From: Fimbriimonadaceae bacterium
Lineage (GTDB): Bacteria > Armatimonadota > Fimbriimonadia > Fimbriimonadales > Fimbriimonadaceae
Direction of reading: 5' to 3'
NCBI GenBank assembly: GCA_019187105.1
Contig: JABAQM010000001.1
Coordinates: forward strand, 2,758,734-2,822,733
Length of the DNA stretch: 64,000 nucleotides
Part shown: in pieces, positions 50,494 through 60,896 of the stretch
How positions within the stretch are numbered: the first letter of the stretch is position 1
Layout: each line of letters starts with the position of its first letter
Notes under the pieces: model-generated
What the model saw: only the letters and a program-made list of their open reading frames with translations
What the model was told of the DNA's origin: nothing
Database searches by the model: none
Translations under genes and position numbers: made by a program

Positions 50494-51519
50494 GTGAAAG
50501 TGAACAATGAAACAAGCATTGGAATAAGGATTGCCTCTGGTGGGGTTCAGCTGTTTGAGGAACGTAGCCATCAGCTCCACGATCTACCAACGGCTGAGCC
50601 CTGGTTGGAACATACGCGTTTGCACGAGGAGCTGCTCGCTGCAGGATTGTCCCACCTAGCGGCAAGACAAGTGTGTATTGAGCAAGCCCTGTTTGAGGGC
50701 TGTGGCTCAGACACAATTAACTCTGCGATCGCGGCCCTCCCAAATCTAAGGCAAGTAACACTGGATCGCTGTCATATCACGGATCCAATTCGCTTACCGC
50801 AAACCGTTTCGAAGCTCAAACTCATCGATCCTGTCAAGAGCATGGGAACAATTCACGGATGCCTTTTCACAATCGAAGTTAGGCCTCTTAAGGCCCTTGC
50901 AATGGTACATCGAGAGGGACCTGGGAAACTTACAATTCTGCACGTAGTGGGGGGGGCGGATGACATGACCTGTCGCGCACAAGATGTTCGCACAATTGCT
51001 AAGCTTCGACCTCAAAACCTGCTTTCGTTTTCGGAACTTGGGCTGTCCCTTAAGGTCCTGAGACAGTTAGTGGCGCGGTGCCCTAATGATTTAGCCTTCC
51101 ATGACTGCGTTATCTGGAAGTCGCTTTCTGACGACGGGGATTTGAACGCCGTAGCGGAAACGACACAGCTGCACCTAGATATGGTTATGACCCAGACCCA
51201 ACTGACTACGTTCTTAGGTTTTTTCCCAAAGGTCTCATCACTGACGCTTCCCCCGTGTAAACTTACCAAATCGCTTTTATCGAGACTTGCAACCATGGAT
51301 GATCTTACCTTCTTAGATATTTCACAGACGGTTGCGCTCGTTGGAATAAAACTGCCGAAGAAAGTGGCAGTTCAGACGCTGGCTGTGTCTCATCAGCAGT
51401 ATGAGTTGCGGGGCTTGTTGGAGAATTTCTTTATGTGGGACAGCTTGGAAGTTTCACTTCTTGAGTGGAACCCACATTTAGAATATGAAAGCCAATCAAC
51501 GGGTGACGTTGTCGTTTGA
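50494..51519 (+). CDS. LRR-like protein, candidate immunity protein of the Cys-rich tip
   Basis: 341 residues with no signal peptide, starting at GTG. Degenerate leucine-rich-type repeats are visible (INSAIAALPNLRQVTLDRC, LPQTVSKLKLIDP, FPKVSSLTLPPCKLTKSLL, MDDLTFLDISQT). Its 3' end overlaps an RHS body fragment, as if the cassette had been inserted there. LRR-like cytoplasmic proteins occur as immunity partners of polymorphic toxins. The role is inferred from position. Confidence 0.55.
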   Translation: MKVNNETSIGIRIASGGVQLFEERSHQLHDLPTAEPWLEHTRLHEELLAAGLSHLAARQVCIEQALFEGCGSDTINSAIAALPNLRQVTLDRCHITDPIRLPQTVSKLKLIDPVKSMGTIHGCLFTIEVRPLKALAMVHREGPGKLTILHVVGGADDMTCRAQDVRTIAKLRPQNLLSFSELGLSLKVLRQLVARCPNDLAFHDCVIWKSLSDDGDLNAVAETTQLHLDMVMTQTQLTTFLGFFPKVSSLTLPPCKLTKSLLSRLATMDDLTFLDISQTVALVGIKLPKKVAVQTLAVSHQQYELRGLLENFFMWDSLEVSLLEWNPHLEYESQSTGDVVV

Positions 51520-51677
51520 TAAGGAGAACCGGCTGATAACACACAAAATGGGCAGTGGTGAGGAAGTTGATGACTTACACCTATGATGGGGACGGGAGGA
51601 AGCGGCTGCAGAACGAGAACGGCACGCTGACAACGTTCGTGTGGGATGGTGACCGGATTATGGAGGACCGAACCTGA
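51487..51677 (+). pseudogene. RHS-repeat body fragment with a frameshift
   Basis: One frame gives ANQRVTLSFDKENRLITHK and a second gives LMTYTYDGDGRKRLQNENG and VWDGDRIMEDRT, then TGATG. It is homologous to 47216-47499, with an internal deletion or frameshift near 51550. It ends at the conserved junction with the next tip. Confidence 0.7.
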
Positions 51678-52519
51678 TGCCGAAGCGCCAGTACCACATT
51701 GTTGATGGGCGGGTGATCGGCGAAACCTCCGGTGGGGTGCGAACCGACTATCTTCGCGATGCCCTGGGTTCGGTAACGGGGACGGTGAATCAATCGGCCC
51801 AAGTTCGTAACACGTATCGATGGAAGCCGTATGGGAGCCTGTTGGCCTCAACAGGCGCAGACCCCGATCCAGGAGTCGGCTGGAACGGCACCTGGGGCTA
51901 CCGACCGACTGGTCGGCTTCGGGCGAGCCACTACGTCTTCCATCGGCACTACGATCAGCTCAGCGGGCAGTGGACATCGCCCACCATTCCCCTGGCCTCC
52001 AGCCAGTATCAGCCTTTCCGTTTGCCCTCAACCCTAGCCGATGCCCCGACAAGAGATCAGCGCACTTGTGCGCAAATCTTAAAGGGCAGGGATCCCTGCG
52101 TCATGGCTCAGAAACTAAAGGTTGTCAAGGAGAAGAAGGCGGGCGGTATCATATGTTGTGACGGAAAGAAAATCATTTGTACATGGATTCCACCTGGAAC
52201 ACCATACGGCGATGGCGTGAGAGAATGCACAATCGTACATGAATCGGAACATATCCTCGACACCGTTTGCCCAGAACTCGGCCTAGAAGAAGCCACATAC
52301 ATCTTCGAGGGTGCCAAGGCACAATCTGAATGTCGGGCCTACGCAGTATCCATTCCATGTCTCCTCAGAAATATGGGCAAGTTCTGCCGTCCACTCTATG
52401 GGTCAGATCGTCAAGGGTGCATCGATTATTACTGGTCATGGATTATGCATGGGTGCGCGCTAATGGATTCATTTGGATGCATGCGATATGATATACCCTT
52501 TATTTGTGGTAAGCGCTAG
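51677..52519 (+). CDS. RHS C-terminal tip with zincin-type (HESEH) toxin domain
   Basis: 280 residues. After the shared core (to HRHYDQLSGQW) the variable region contains CTIVHESEHILDTVCPELGL and, about 35 residues later, AQSECRAYAVSIPCLLR. HESEH is an HExxH zinc-binding motif and the later Glu could be the third ligand, so this is a predicted metallopeptidase toxin. It is also Cys-rich. The stop lies 16 bases before the chosen start of the next gene. Confidence 0.78.
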   Translation: MPKRQYHIVDGRVIGETSGGVRTDYLRDALGSVTGTVNQSAQVRNTYRWKPYGSLLASTGADPDPGVGWNGTWGYRPTGRLRASHYVFHRHYDQLSGQWTSPTIPLASSQYQPFRLPSTLADAPTRDQRTCAQILKGRDPCVMAQKLKVVKEKKAGGIICCDGKKIICTWIPPGTPYGDGVRECTIVHESEHILDTVCPELGLEEATYIFEGAKAQSECRAYAVSIPCLLRNMGKFCRPLYGSDRQGCIDYYWSWIMHGCALMDSFGCMRYDIPFICGKR

Positions 52520-52535
52520 TCTCGACTTGCTCTGC

Positions 52536-53009
52536 ATGAGTCAACTTCACGGCATTGTTGTTGCCGTTGGCCAAGTCAGTTCGCGTAGCGGATTGAGTCA
52601 GTCAGAGGCGTTGCCGCTTCGCAAAGTCTCGAGGTTTGTTCCAATGTCACCATGGATGATCATCTCGAAGGTGAGGTCTAAGGGACAGATTTCATTTGTT
52701 ATTCAACCAAATTGGAATCGCAAGGCTTCAGACTGGTCAATTGAAGTGGGAATCAGGCCAAAGCAGGATATTACCATTTGCGGTGAATTGCCCAACACTC
52801 CTATTCATGACGCTGATTATCCAATGAGGAAAATTATTGCAGCCCTTACGGCCGAAGATGTTTGGACATTTCCCGCAAAACTGCAGTGTCAAAGGGTGGG
52901 CCAGGATTGGGATGTGTGGCTTTCGCGGGCAGAAAGCGTTGCGAAAGCAACTACAAAAGCACGCTATTACGGGGCGACTGGAAAGGTGAAGGTATTCCTC
53001 GGGCTGTAG
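52536..53009 (+). CDS. Candidate immunity protein of the zincin tip
   Basis: About 157 residues from the ATG at 52536 (MSQLHGIVVAVGQVSSRSGL); the frame extends back into the toxin gene to 52473. A beta-rich protein (SKVRSKGQISFVIQPNWN, WSIEVGIRPKQDITICGELP) without signal peptide. It directly follows the toxin, the usual place for an immunity gene. I recognise no family. Confidence 0.5.
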   Translation: MSQLHGIVVAVGQVSSRSGLSQSEALPLRKVSRFVPMSPWMIISKVRSKGQISFVIQPNWNRKASDWSIEVGIRPKQDITICGELPNTPIHDADYPMRKIIAALTAEDVWTFPAKLQCQRVGQDWDVWLSRAESVAKATTKARYYGATGKVKVFLGL

Positions 53010-53547
53010 TCCAGGTTGACGCGGGTAGCAAGGGTTTAGGGATCGGGTGGCCGGGGTTAGCGCAGCTAACCCGGCTAGGCTTGCTGGATGCCTCACGCGG
53101 GAGAACCTGGCTCTTGAGAGCCCGGCCGAGCTACCCGCGCGTTCCACGTTCAAGAAGAGCTCGAATGGCTGTGCCTCGTCCACGAGCAACCCCAGCGCAT
53201 CGTGAGCGACAATGGCCCGGAGTTCCGGGCGCTTTCGCTTGCCATTGGGAGGAGTGGCGGCATGCAAGCATCCCCGGCTGTTTTAGAACGGCAGCTGCAG
53301 TGTCCTCAGTTCCGGTTGAGCTTCATGAATTCAAGCGCCGACTAGAGCGTCCCGAGCCTCAGCCCGATGAAACAGGCGAACACCGGTCGCAAAGAGCAAC
53401 GCGAACAAAAGGATGTGCTAGCTTTGGCTAGCGATCAAGATCGGCAAGGAGACTAGTGCGTAAGGTGAAAGGATAACGATGAACCGCAGAGGCCGTAACG
53501 GCGCACCCTTGCGGCGCGGTTCGAAGGTCGACGATCAGTGATAGCCG
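53010..53547 (+). mobile_element. Gene-poor stretch with an IS3-family transposase remnant
   Basis: Bases about 53146-53250 encode VQEELEWLCLVHEQ and RIVSDNGPEFRALSLAIG, the DDE integrase-core signature (SDNGPEF) of IS3-like transposases. The rest of the transposase is missing and no terminal repeats are seen. The remaining 300 bases up to 53547 hold nothing I can identify. It is a trace of past insertion next to the RHS tips. Confidence 0.68.
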
Positions 53548-54660
53548 ATGCGACAAGGAAATGTTTGTACAATCGGCACGTTCGACCTAGCACATGCTGG
53601 GCATGTTAACCTCTTTGAGGTTTGCCGGACTCTCTCTTCTGGTATCCCGGATTCGCGGGTTATTGTTGGCGTGAATGCCGATGGGTTTGTGCTCAGGTAC
53701 AAGGGCGAGTTGCCGATTCTTTCGCTTAGTGAGCGCATGGCGCTGGTGGCTGCCTGCCGACATGTCGATGAGGTCGACGTCAACCCCCAAGGCATCCACG
53801 GCTGCACCAGCGTCAAGGAATTCCTTGTGAAGCACTCGGTAGGCGTTCTGGTGGTGGGTTCGGATTGGGTGTGCCGCGATTATGCGAGCCAGGTCGGCTT
53901 GACACAGGAGGACATCGACGAACTGGGGCTGACGATTGTCTTCAAGCCGTATCACGCCGGCATTTCCAGCACGGACCTGAAAGCCCGAATCGCCCATCGC
54001 CAAGAGAAACTGCCCGAAGCGGGAAGCGGTACCCTCGTCGTCGTACCGTCTTACAACAGCACCGATCTACTTCGTGAGAGCCTGGAAGGCTTGGAGAAGG
54101 TTCTGGTAGTAGACAACGGATCGATCGATTGCAGCGTATCGGCCATTTTGGGCACCGTCGAAGCCAATATGTACGGGCCAAGTTACGAAATTGGCGCCTT
54201 GCTTCACGCCTTCAACCGCTACACATACGACCGCTACCTGCTCCTGCAGGACTCCATCGTTCTCCGAGACAAGCGCTTTGCGACCGATCCCGCGAGTTAC
54301 TTTGACAATGCTGAAGGCGTCTATGGGCTTGCCTCGATAGCACCGGCCACCTATGGCATGACCGGCGAGAACCACGGCTGGATCAGGGACACCTTTCCGA
54401 AGCTAGGGGGTGTGGACCTCAACCAGCGCATCGGGATCCAGTACTGCGCGTTCTCGGCCACCCGGGAGCAGTTACAAGCTCTGGTTGATGCCGAGTTTCT
54501 TGTTCCCGATCGCCTGCCGCGGGACAAGGTGGGGTCGCAGAGCTGGGAGCGCGTTCTTGGCGCAGCGTTCGCCCAACTTGGCATCCCGGTTCACTTCTTG
54601 GCCGAATGCTTTACGACCGATCATCCGGTGTTCCGGAAGGAATTCTTGAATCGGCATTGA
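53548..54660 (+). CDS. Cytidylyltransferase-like domain fused to a glycosyltransferase-like domain
   Basis: 370 residues. The N-terminal 150 residues are a TagD/RfaE-type nucleotidyltransferase (CTIGTFDLAHAGHVNLFEV with the HxGH motif; later ISSTDLKARI). The C-terminal part begins LVVVPSYNSTDLLRESL and VLVVDNGSIDCS, has LLLQDSI and resembles a GT-A-type fold. Known: such nucleotidyltransferases activate glycerol-phosphate or sugars for envelope polymers. Inferred: one polypeptide activates and transfers a group to a cell-surface glycan. The start and spacing are normal. It is transcribed alone. Confidence 0.7.
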   Translation: MRQGNVCTIGTFDLAHAGHVNLFEVCRTLSSGIPDSRVIVGVNADGFVLRYKGELPILSLSERMALVAACRHVDEVDVNPQGIHGCTSVKEFLVKHSVGVLVVGSDWVCRDYASQVGLTQEDIDELGLTIVFKPYHAGISSTDLKARIAHRQEKLPEAGSGTLVVVPSYNSTDLLRESLEGLEKVLVVDNGSIDCSVSAILGTVEANMYGPSYEIGALLHAFNRYTYDRYLLLQDSIVLRDKRFATDPASYFDNAEGVYGLASIAPATYGMTGENHGWIRDTFPKLGGVDLNQRIGIQYCAFSATREQLQALVDAEFLVPDRLPRDKVGSQSWERVLGAAFAQLGIPVHFLAECFTTDHPVFRKEFLNRH

Positions 54661-54685
54661 GAGGAAGCCTCTTGGGAGAAGAAAA

Positions 54686-54707
54686 GGGCGAGCCTTGCGG
54701 CTCGCCC
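54686..54707 (-). terminator. Rho-independent terminator of the 54730 gene
   Basis: GGGCGAGCC/GGCTCGCCC form a 9-bp stem with a four-base loop. On the minus strand it is followed by TTTTC, 23 bases after the stop of the gene at 54730. It may also act on the plus strand. Confidence 0.8.
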
Positions 54708-54729
54708 CTGGAGTGATGCCCGGAGCGGG

Positions 54730-55434
54730 TTAAGCTGCCTTCTTCTTGCTGCCCTCGCCGCCCTGGACGACGGCAAAGGTGACGGCGCCGGCGGGGATCG
54801 GAATCATTTCCGTCACCTGTCCGGTCGAGGTATTGATGAACCGATAGCCGGCGACATAGGAGCCGGGCGGGACGGTCACATCGGTGCTGAGCGTTCCGGG
54901 AAGGAACTGGAAGAAGCCCTTGCTGCGATAGCCGTTCTTGCTCGGCTTGCGGTTTGCGCCAGGCAAGCGCTGGAGCAGCAACTCGGTCTTTGTGCCTACG
55001 GAATTGCCGGCGCTGGCAGTGAACGTCACCTTGCCGGCTCCGGCCGTCGCCGTCACGGTTACGTTGTCGCCCACGTACGGTGAGGCAGGTGGCGTCTGCG
55101 GAATGCTGCCGGTCGGATTATTTTGCAGGAATTTTGTGGCGAGCTCGATGAACGCATTGATGGCGGTCGGGTGATACTGCTCACCCGTAATCGGGTCGGT
55201 AAGCGTGATGGTCAGGGCGTAGTCGCGCCAGGCTTGAACCTGGGCGGCGCTTAGCGCCTTGAAGGTTCGGGCGGCTTTGGTCAGGTAAGACCGTATCGCC
55301 TCCTGCGCCTGAGTGTTTGGGTTCGTCGGAATAACAAACGGGCGCAGTGCTAAGCCATTTCTGGATTTGCTGATGACAACTGTGCCGTTCTTGCCCCGAA
55401 GGTCTTCGAAAGCCATGGAAAGCCGTGCTTTCAT
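54730..55434 (-). CDS. Uncharacterised protein, paralogue of the gene at 36595
   Basis: 234 residues from the ATG at 55434 (GAGGTG upstream); the longer start at 55467 is less likely. ALSAAQVQAWRDYAL, DPITGEQYHPTAINAFIELA, IPQTPPASPYVGDNV, NSVGTKTELLLQRLPG, RKPSKNGYRSKGF and MIPIPAGAV parallel the 36595 protein. It is beta-rich after residue 100 and ends in lysines. The duplicated family flanks the RHS region on both sides. Function unknown; a structural or phage-derived role is possible. Confidence 0.72.
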   Translation of the reverse strand: MKARLSMAFEDLRGKNGTVVISKSRNGLALRPFVIPTNPNTQAQEAIRSYLTKAARTFKALSAAQVQAWRDYALTITLTDPITGEQYHPTAINAFIELATKFLQNNPTGSIPQTPPASPYVGDNVTVTATAGAGKVTFTASAGNSVGTKTELLLQRLPGANRKPSKNGYRSKGFFQFLPGTLSTDVTVPPGSYVAGYRFINTSTGQVTEMIPIPAGAVTFAVVQGGEGSKKKAA

Positions 55435-55638
55435 GGTATTCACCTCTTTTTTTAGTAGTCTGAGCACTTGCTGCCCAGCTACTTGCTATATCGGGCGCAG
55501 GGATGCCAAATTGGAGTAGCGTTTCACATTTCTTTGTGTGGAAATCCGGCACTGCGAATGTCGCCCTTTCCCTGCTCTGCTCGGCGGTCGCGGAACGGTG
55601 GTTTGTGAATTGCCGCGCCTGATGGGGCAATGAGCTCC

Positions 55639-56190
55639 TTACTCGACAATTCCTCCGGCAATGAGTAGTTCCCTCCATTCCTCGGGTGTGTTGGCGCTGA
55701 GTGGGCAGAGGGGGTTGAGGCCGGCAGCGGCGAGCTCGGCTTCATTCACCGATCGCAGGTTCAAGGCCTCCAGCCAGCTCATCAGCCTGCGTTCTCCGCT
55801 CGCGTGGATCGCCTGCAAGCGCGTAAACGCGGACGCTCGATAGAGTCCGCACAGGGGCTGCAGCCTATCTTTCACCACTGGCACGACCGCTTCAGCCGCT
55901 CCCGCTTGGGCCAGCAGCAGCTCCACCAGACGGCCATCGAAGAGCGGCACGTCGCACGCGACGACAAACACCCCATCCGCCTGGGGAAGGAAGGCGGCGA
56001 GCGCGGCGAGCGGGCCGGCGCCAGGGTCGGCGTCGAGTACGCCGCCGGGGCCAAGGATCGTGGTGGGATAATCCCGCAGCTCATTGAGCGTGCGCTGGAG
56101 AAGGGTCTTGCCGCCGAGCCTCAGGCCGGCCTTGTCGACACCCATGCGACGGCTCGATCCGCCGGTTAGGACGACCGCTTCGATCTTCAC
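55639..56190 (-). CDS. mobA: Molybdenum cofactor guanylyltransferase
   Basis: 183 residues with the MobA signature VVLTGGSSRRMGVDKAGLRLGG (nucleotide-binding loop and Lys) and FVVACDVPLFDG (metal-binding Asp). MobA adds GMP to Mo-molybdopterin, making the bis-MGD cofactor that both Mo enzymes in this window need. It ends an operon with the CMD, Crp/Fnr and nnrS genes, three bases after the CMD gene. Length and motifs are typical. Confidence 0.9.
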   Translation of the reverse strand: MKIEAVVLTGGSSRRMGVDKAGLRLGGKTLLQRTLNELRDYPTTILGPGGVLDADPGAGPLAALAAFLPQADGVFVVACDVPLFDGRLVELLLAQAGAAEAVVPVVKDRLQPLCGLYRASAFTRLQAIHASGERRLMSWLEALNLRSVNEAELAAAGLNPLCPLSANTPEEWRELLIAGGIVE

Positions 56191-56193
56191 GCG

Positions 56194-56517
56194 CTAGGCG
56201 GGCTTGTCGCCGGAGAGGATGTCGTCCGTCCAGGAAAGCGCCGCCATCATGTTGGGGAAGCCGATGGTGGTGGTCGCCTGCAAGACGGCGTGGCGGATCT
56301 CCTCGGCGGAGATGCCGGCGTCCAGGCACTTGCGGACATGGCTGTGGACTCCCCCTTCAGAGCGGGCGCCGATCGCAATGCCGAGCTTCACGAGCGCCTG
56401 GGCGCGCCGATCGAGCGGGCCGGCTTCGGTGACGGCGTCGCCGAGCGTGCGGTACGCCTCTCCCACGTGAGGATAGTCCTCGATGAACTTGACATAGCGC
56501 TTGGGCAGTTTGGACAT
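56194..56517 (-). CDS. Carboxymuconolactone-decarboxylase (AhpD-like) family protein
   Basis: 107 residues with the CMD family pattern (LDRRAQALVKLGIAIGARSE, VHSHVRKCLDAGISAEEI, AVLQATTTIGFPNMMAAL). The CxxC of active AhpD peroxidases is absent (HSHV with one later Cys), so thiol peroxidase activity is unlikely. Seven bases separate it from the Crp/Fnr gene and three from mobA. Co-expression with nitrate/NO genes suggests a role under nitrosative stress, inferred only. Confidence 0.8.
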   Translation of the reverse strand: MSKLPKRYVKFIEDYPHVGEAYRTLGDAVTEAGPLDRRAQALVKLGIAIGARSEGGVHSHVRKCLDAGISAEEIRHAVLQATTTIGFPNMMAALSWTDDILSGDKPA

Positions 56518-56524
56518 GGCTGGT

Positions 56525-57247
56525 TTACTCTAGCATCGCGGTGTTGAGGGCTTCAACATTGCGCAGGGTAATGACCTGGTGATCGGTGGTGACGATGCCG
56601 CTCTTCTGCCAGCGGCTCATGACGCGGATGCAGGTTTCCACGGTCGTTCCCGCCATCTCGGCGATGTCCTGGCGCGTGAGGGGGACGTTGAGGCGAATGC
56701 CGCCGAGCTTGCCGCTGCGGCCATAGGAATCGGCGAGGATGAGAAGGACGGCGGCGATCCGGTGCTCGATCTTGCCTGCGCTCATGCGCGCCATCATGTC
56801 GTGGGCCCGTCTCAGCCTCGGGGCGAGATTCCGCAGCATCATGTCGCGCAGCTGGGCATTCTCTTGGTACAGGCCGAGGATGGCGCGGCGGGGCACCTTC
56901 AGGTACCAGCAGTTCGTTACGGCGGTGGCAGAAAGGGGAAAGGCGCGTCCCTCGATGGTCGCGAGCAGACCAAAGCACTGGCCAGGTCCCAGCAGCTCGA
57001 CCGCAATCTCGGCGGCCTGCGGCGTGGTACGCGTCATCTTGACGAACCCGTTACCGACAATGCCAAAGAAGTCGCTTGGCGCTCCCGCGATCCAGATCGC
57101 CTCGCCGCGCTCGGCGTAGGCGAGGAAGGAGTCGCCGGCGAGCTGTTGGCGCTCTTCCGGCATCAGGATGTTCATGATCGAGCATGCTTCGATCACCTCG
57201 CAGATGGATGGCCTCTCGGGCAGATCCGGCATGTCAAGTTTAATCAT
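56525..57247 (-). CDS. Crp/Fnr-family transcriptional regulator
   Basis: 240 residues: an N-terminal cyclic-nucleotide-binding-like sensor domain (WIAGAPSDFFGIVGNGFVKM, GPGQCFGLLATIEGR) and a C-terminal winged HTH (VPLTRQDIAEMAGTTVETCIRVMSRW). The N-terminal Cys pair (SICEVIEAC) does not match the FNR four-Cys cluster; a haem or NO sensor of the DNR type is possible. In the recognition helix, ETCIR replaces FNR's ETISR, which fits an altered half-site. It lies downstream of nnrS in the same operon and probably controls the ATGAC-N4-GTCAT promoters. Confidence 0.87.
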   Translation of the reverse strand: MIKLDMPDLPERPSICEVIEACSIMNILMPEERQQLAGDSFLAYAERGEAIWIAGAPSDFFGIVGNGFVKMTRTTPQAAEIAVELLGPGQCFGLLATIEGRAFPLSATAVTNCWYLKVPRRAILGLYQENAQLRDMMLRNLAPRLRRAHDMMARMSAGKIEHRIAAVLLILADSYGRSGKLGGIRLNVPLTRQDIAEMAGTTVETCIRVMSRWQKSGIVTTDHQVITLRNVEALNTAMLE

Positions 57248-57253
57248 GGCGGA

Positions 57254-58600
57254 TTACGCGGCCTCCGTCACGAGTGTCCGCTGGCGCATAACCCGAACCA
57301 TGGAAGCGCCCCACACGACGATCGCGGTGAGCTCGACGAACCCGGTAATGCCCATCGGAGCGAAGGCGGCGGGGGTGAAGTCGGTGGCGATTTCGGCGAG
57401 GACGCGGGTTGCGTTGCCGGCATTCAGGAGCCAAAACGTCATCCAAAGAGGGTTCAGTCGGGACTCGTCCAAGCCATTCATCCGGCTGGCGACGCGATAG
57501 CCGACACCCATGATCATCTGCGAAATGAAGCCGACGGTTACGGCATGCCGGATTGCGCCGGTATAGGCGTGCGAGAACGGTTGCCCTTGCAGCGAGAGCA
57601 CGAAGGGCTCGACGAGCAGCAACAAGCCGGCGACCAGGAGCCATCCGTAAGCCGCCCGCATGAATTTGTGCGACGGCAGTGAGAAGCCAAGCGGGGCAAA
57701 AATGCGGCATGCCATGGCGGCATTGGCGGCGCCGATCGCCAAGCACACACCGCCGGCAAAGTAAGCGAACATCCCTGGTCCCTGCAAGCCGCTGCTGAAC
57801 GCCCAAAGCCACCCACCGATGCGCAGCGCCAGGCCGGCCATCCACCATCCGTAGGCTGACATTCCCCACCCCCGATCGGCGGGTTCGGCGCCAAAGCAGG
57901 AAGCGAACTTGGTGAAGGAGACTCCGAAGATCATCATCGCGACAAAACCGTGGAACTGGGCCTCGCGGAGGGGCACGAACCACTCGGCGACGAAGCGGAT
58001 GGACGCCTGTGAGTCCGGCTGATGCGACCCGACGAACACGAACGGTTCGACGGCGGCGACGAGCACCATCCATCCGAGGCTGGTCAGTACGAACCATCCC
58101 GGCCATTCCAGGCGTTCAGCCCCACGGTGTCTGGTGAACGTGACGTTGCCGATAAAGAGCAGCACCGCGATGAGTTGGGAGGAGCAGGCGATGAGACCGA
58201 GGGTAACCGAGCCGGTCGGCTCCGCGACAAAGCGCAGGGCGATCCCAACCGCCATCAGCCCCAGCGAAGCCCATGCCAGCCCGTGGAACAGACGCAGCCG
58301 GTGGTTCGAGGGGGCGTGATGCTGCAAGGCGAAGCCCATTACGAAGAACGCAACCCAGCCGAAGAGCTGGGAGTTCGCGTGGGCGAGGATATAGGGGGTC
58401 CACGCCGAGGCCGTGTACGACTTGGCTTGGGCGATGCCGAACAGGGCGATGGCGCCAAGGAGGCACCCGGCGGTGAGGACGGCGGCGATACCGGCCAGAA
58501 AGTAGGGCCGATAGATTTCGACTGACGCCTTCGCGCCGGGAGCATGAACAGTGATGCGGGTTGGAAGCACTCGTAGCGAAAGCTGGTCGGATCGCGCCAT
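57254..58600 (-). CDS. nnrS: NnrS family membrane haem protein
   Basis: 448 residues with about twelve membrane helices and His-rich segments typical of NnrS ([57 protein letters not shown]). NnrS proteins bind haem and copper and relieve nitric-oxide stress. The ATG at 58600 follows a -10-like ACTATC by six bases, implying a leaderless message. The Crp/Fnr-type palindrome lies 36 bases upstream of the ATG. It heads the operon nnrS-crp/fnr-CMD-mobA. Confidence 0.87.
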   Translation of the reverse strand: MARSDQLSLRVLPTRITVHAPGAKASVEIYRPYFLAGIAAVLTAGCLLGAIALFGIAQAKSYTASAWTPYILAHANSQLFGWVAFFVMGFALQHHAPSNHRLRLFHGLAWASLGLMAVGIALRFVAEPTGSVTLGLIACSSQLIAVLLFIGNVTFTRHRGAERLEWPGWFVLTSLGWMVLVAAVEPFVFVGSHQPDSQASIRFVAEWFVPLREAQFHGFVAMMIFGVSFTKFASCFGAEPADRGWGMSAYGWWMAGLALRIGGWLWAFSSGLQGPGMFAYFAGGVCLAIGAANAAMACRIFAPLGFSLPSHKFMRAAYGWLLVAGLLLLVEPFVLSLQGQPFSHAYTGAIRHAVTVGFISQMIMGVGYRVASRMNGLDESRLNPLWMTFWLLNAGNATRVLAEIATDFTPAAFAPMGITGFVELTAIVVWGASMVRVMRQRTLVTEAA

Positions 58601-58635
58601 TGGGTTGATAGTGATCGGAGCGGGGGGCCAGAACC

Positions 58636-58649
58636 ATGACAGCGGTCAT
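58636..58649. promoter_or_regulatory. Crp/Fnr-type palindrome in the nnrS / Mo-enzyme divergent promoter region
   Basis: ATGAC-AGCG-GTCAT. Toward nnrS its centre is about 42 bases from the ATG, the class II distance if the transcript is leaderless. Toward the second Mo enzyme it is about 70 bases upstream of the likely start. It could control both directions. Confidence 0.75.
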
Positions 58650-58699
58650 ATTCCTTCCAATCGCAAGCGGCGCAGAGGGCAACTGGGCCAAAGCGTGCC

Positions 58700-58705
58700 C
58701 ATAAT
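58700..58705 (+). promoter_or_regulatory. -10-like box CATAAT of the second Mo-enzyme operon
   Basis: CATAAT ends seven bases before the ATG at 58713 and no ribosome-binding site precedes that ATG, again pointing to a leaderless transcript. Confidence 0.45.
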
Positions 58706-58712
58706 CGTAACG

Positions 58713-60892
<2,180 letters not shown>

Positions 60893-60896
<4 letters not shown>

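Noticed and set aside
56579-57682. Plus-strand open frame of 367 codons
   Set aside because: Antisense to the Crp/Fnr and nnrS genes; composition is Asp/Gly/His-rich without domains.
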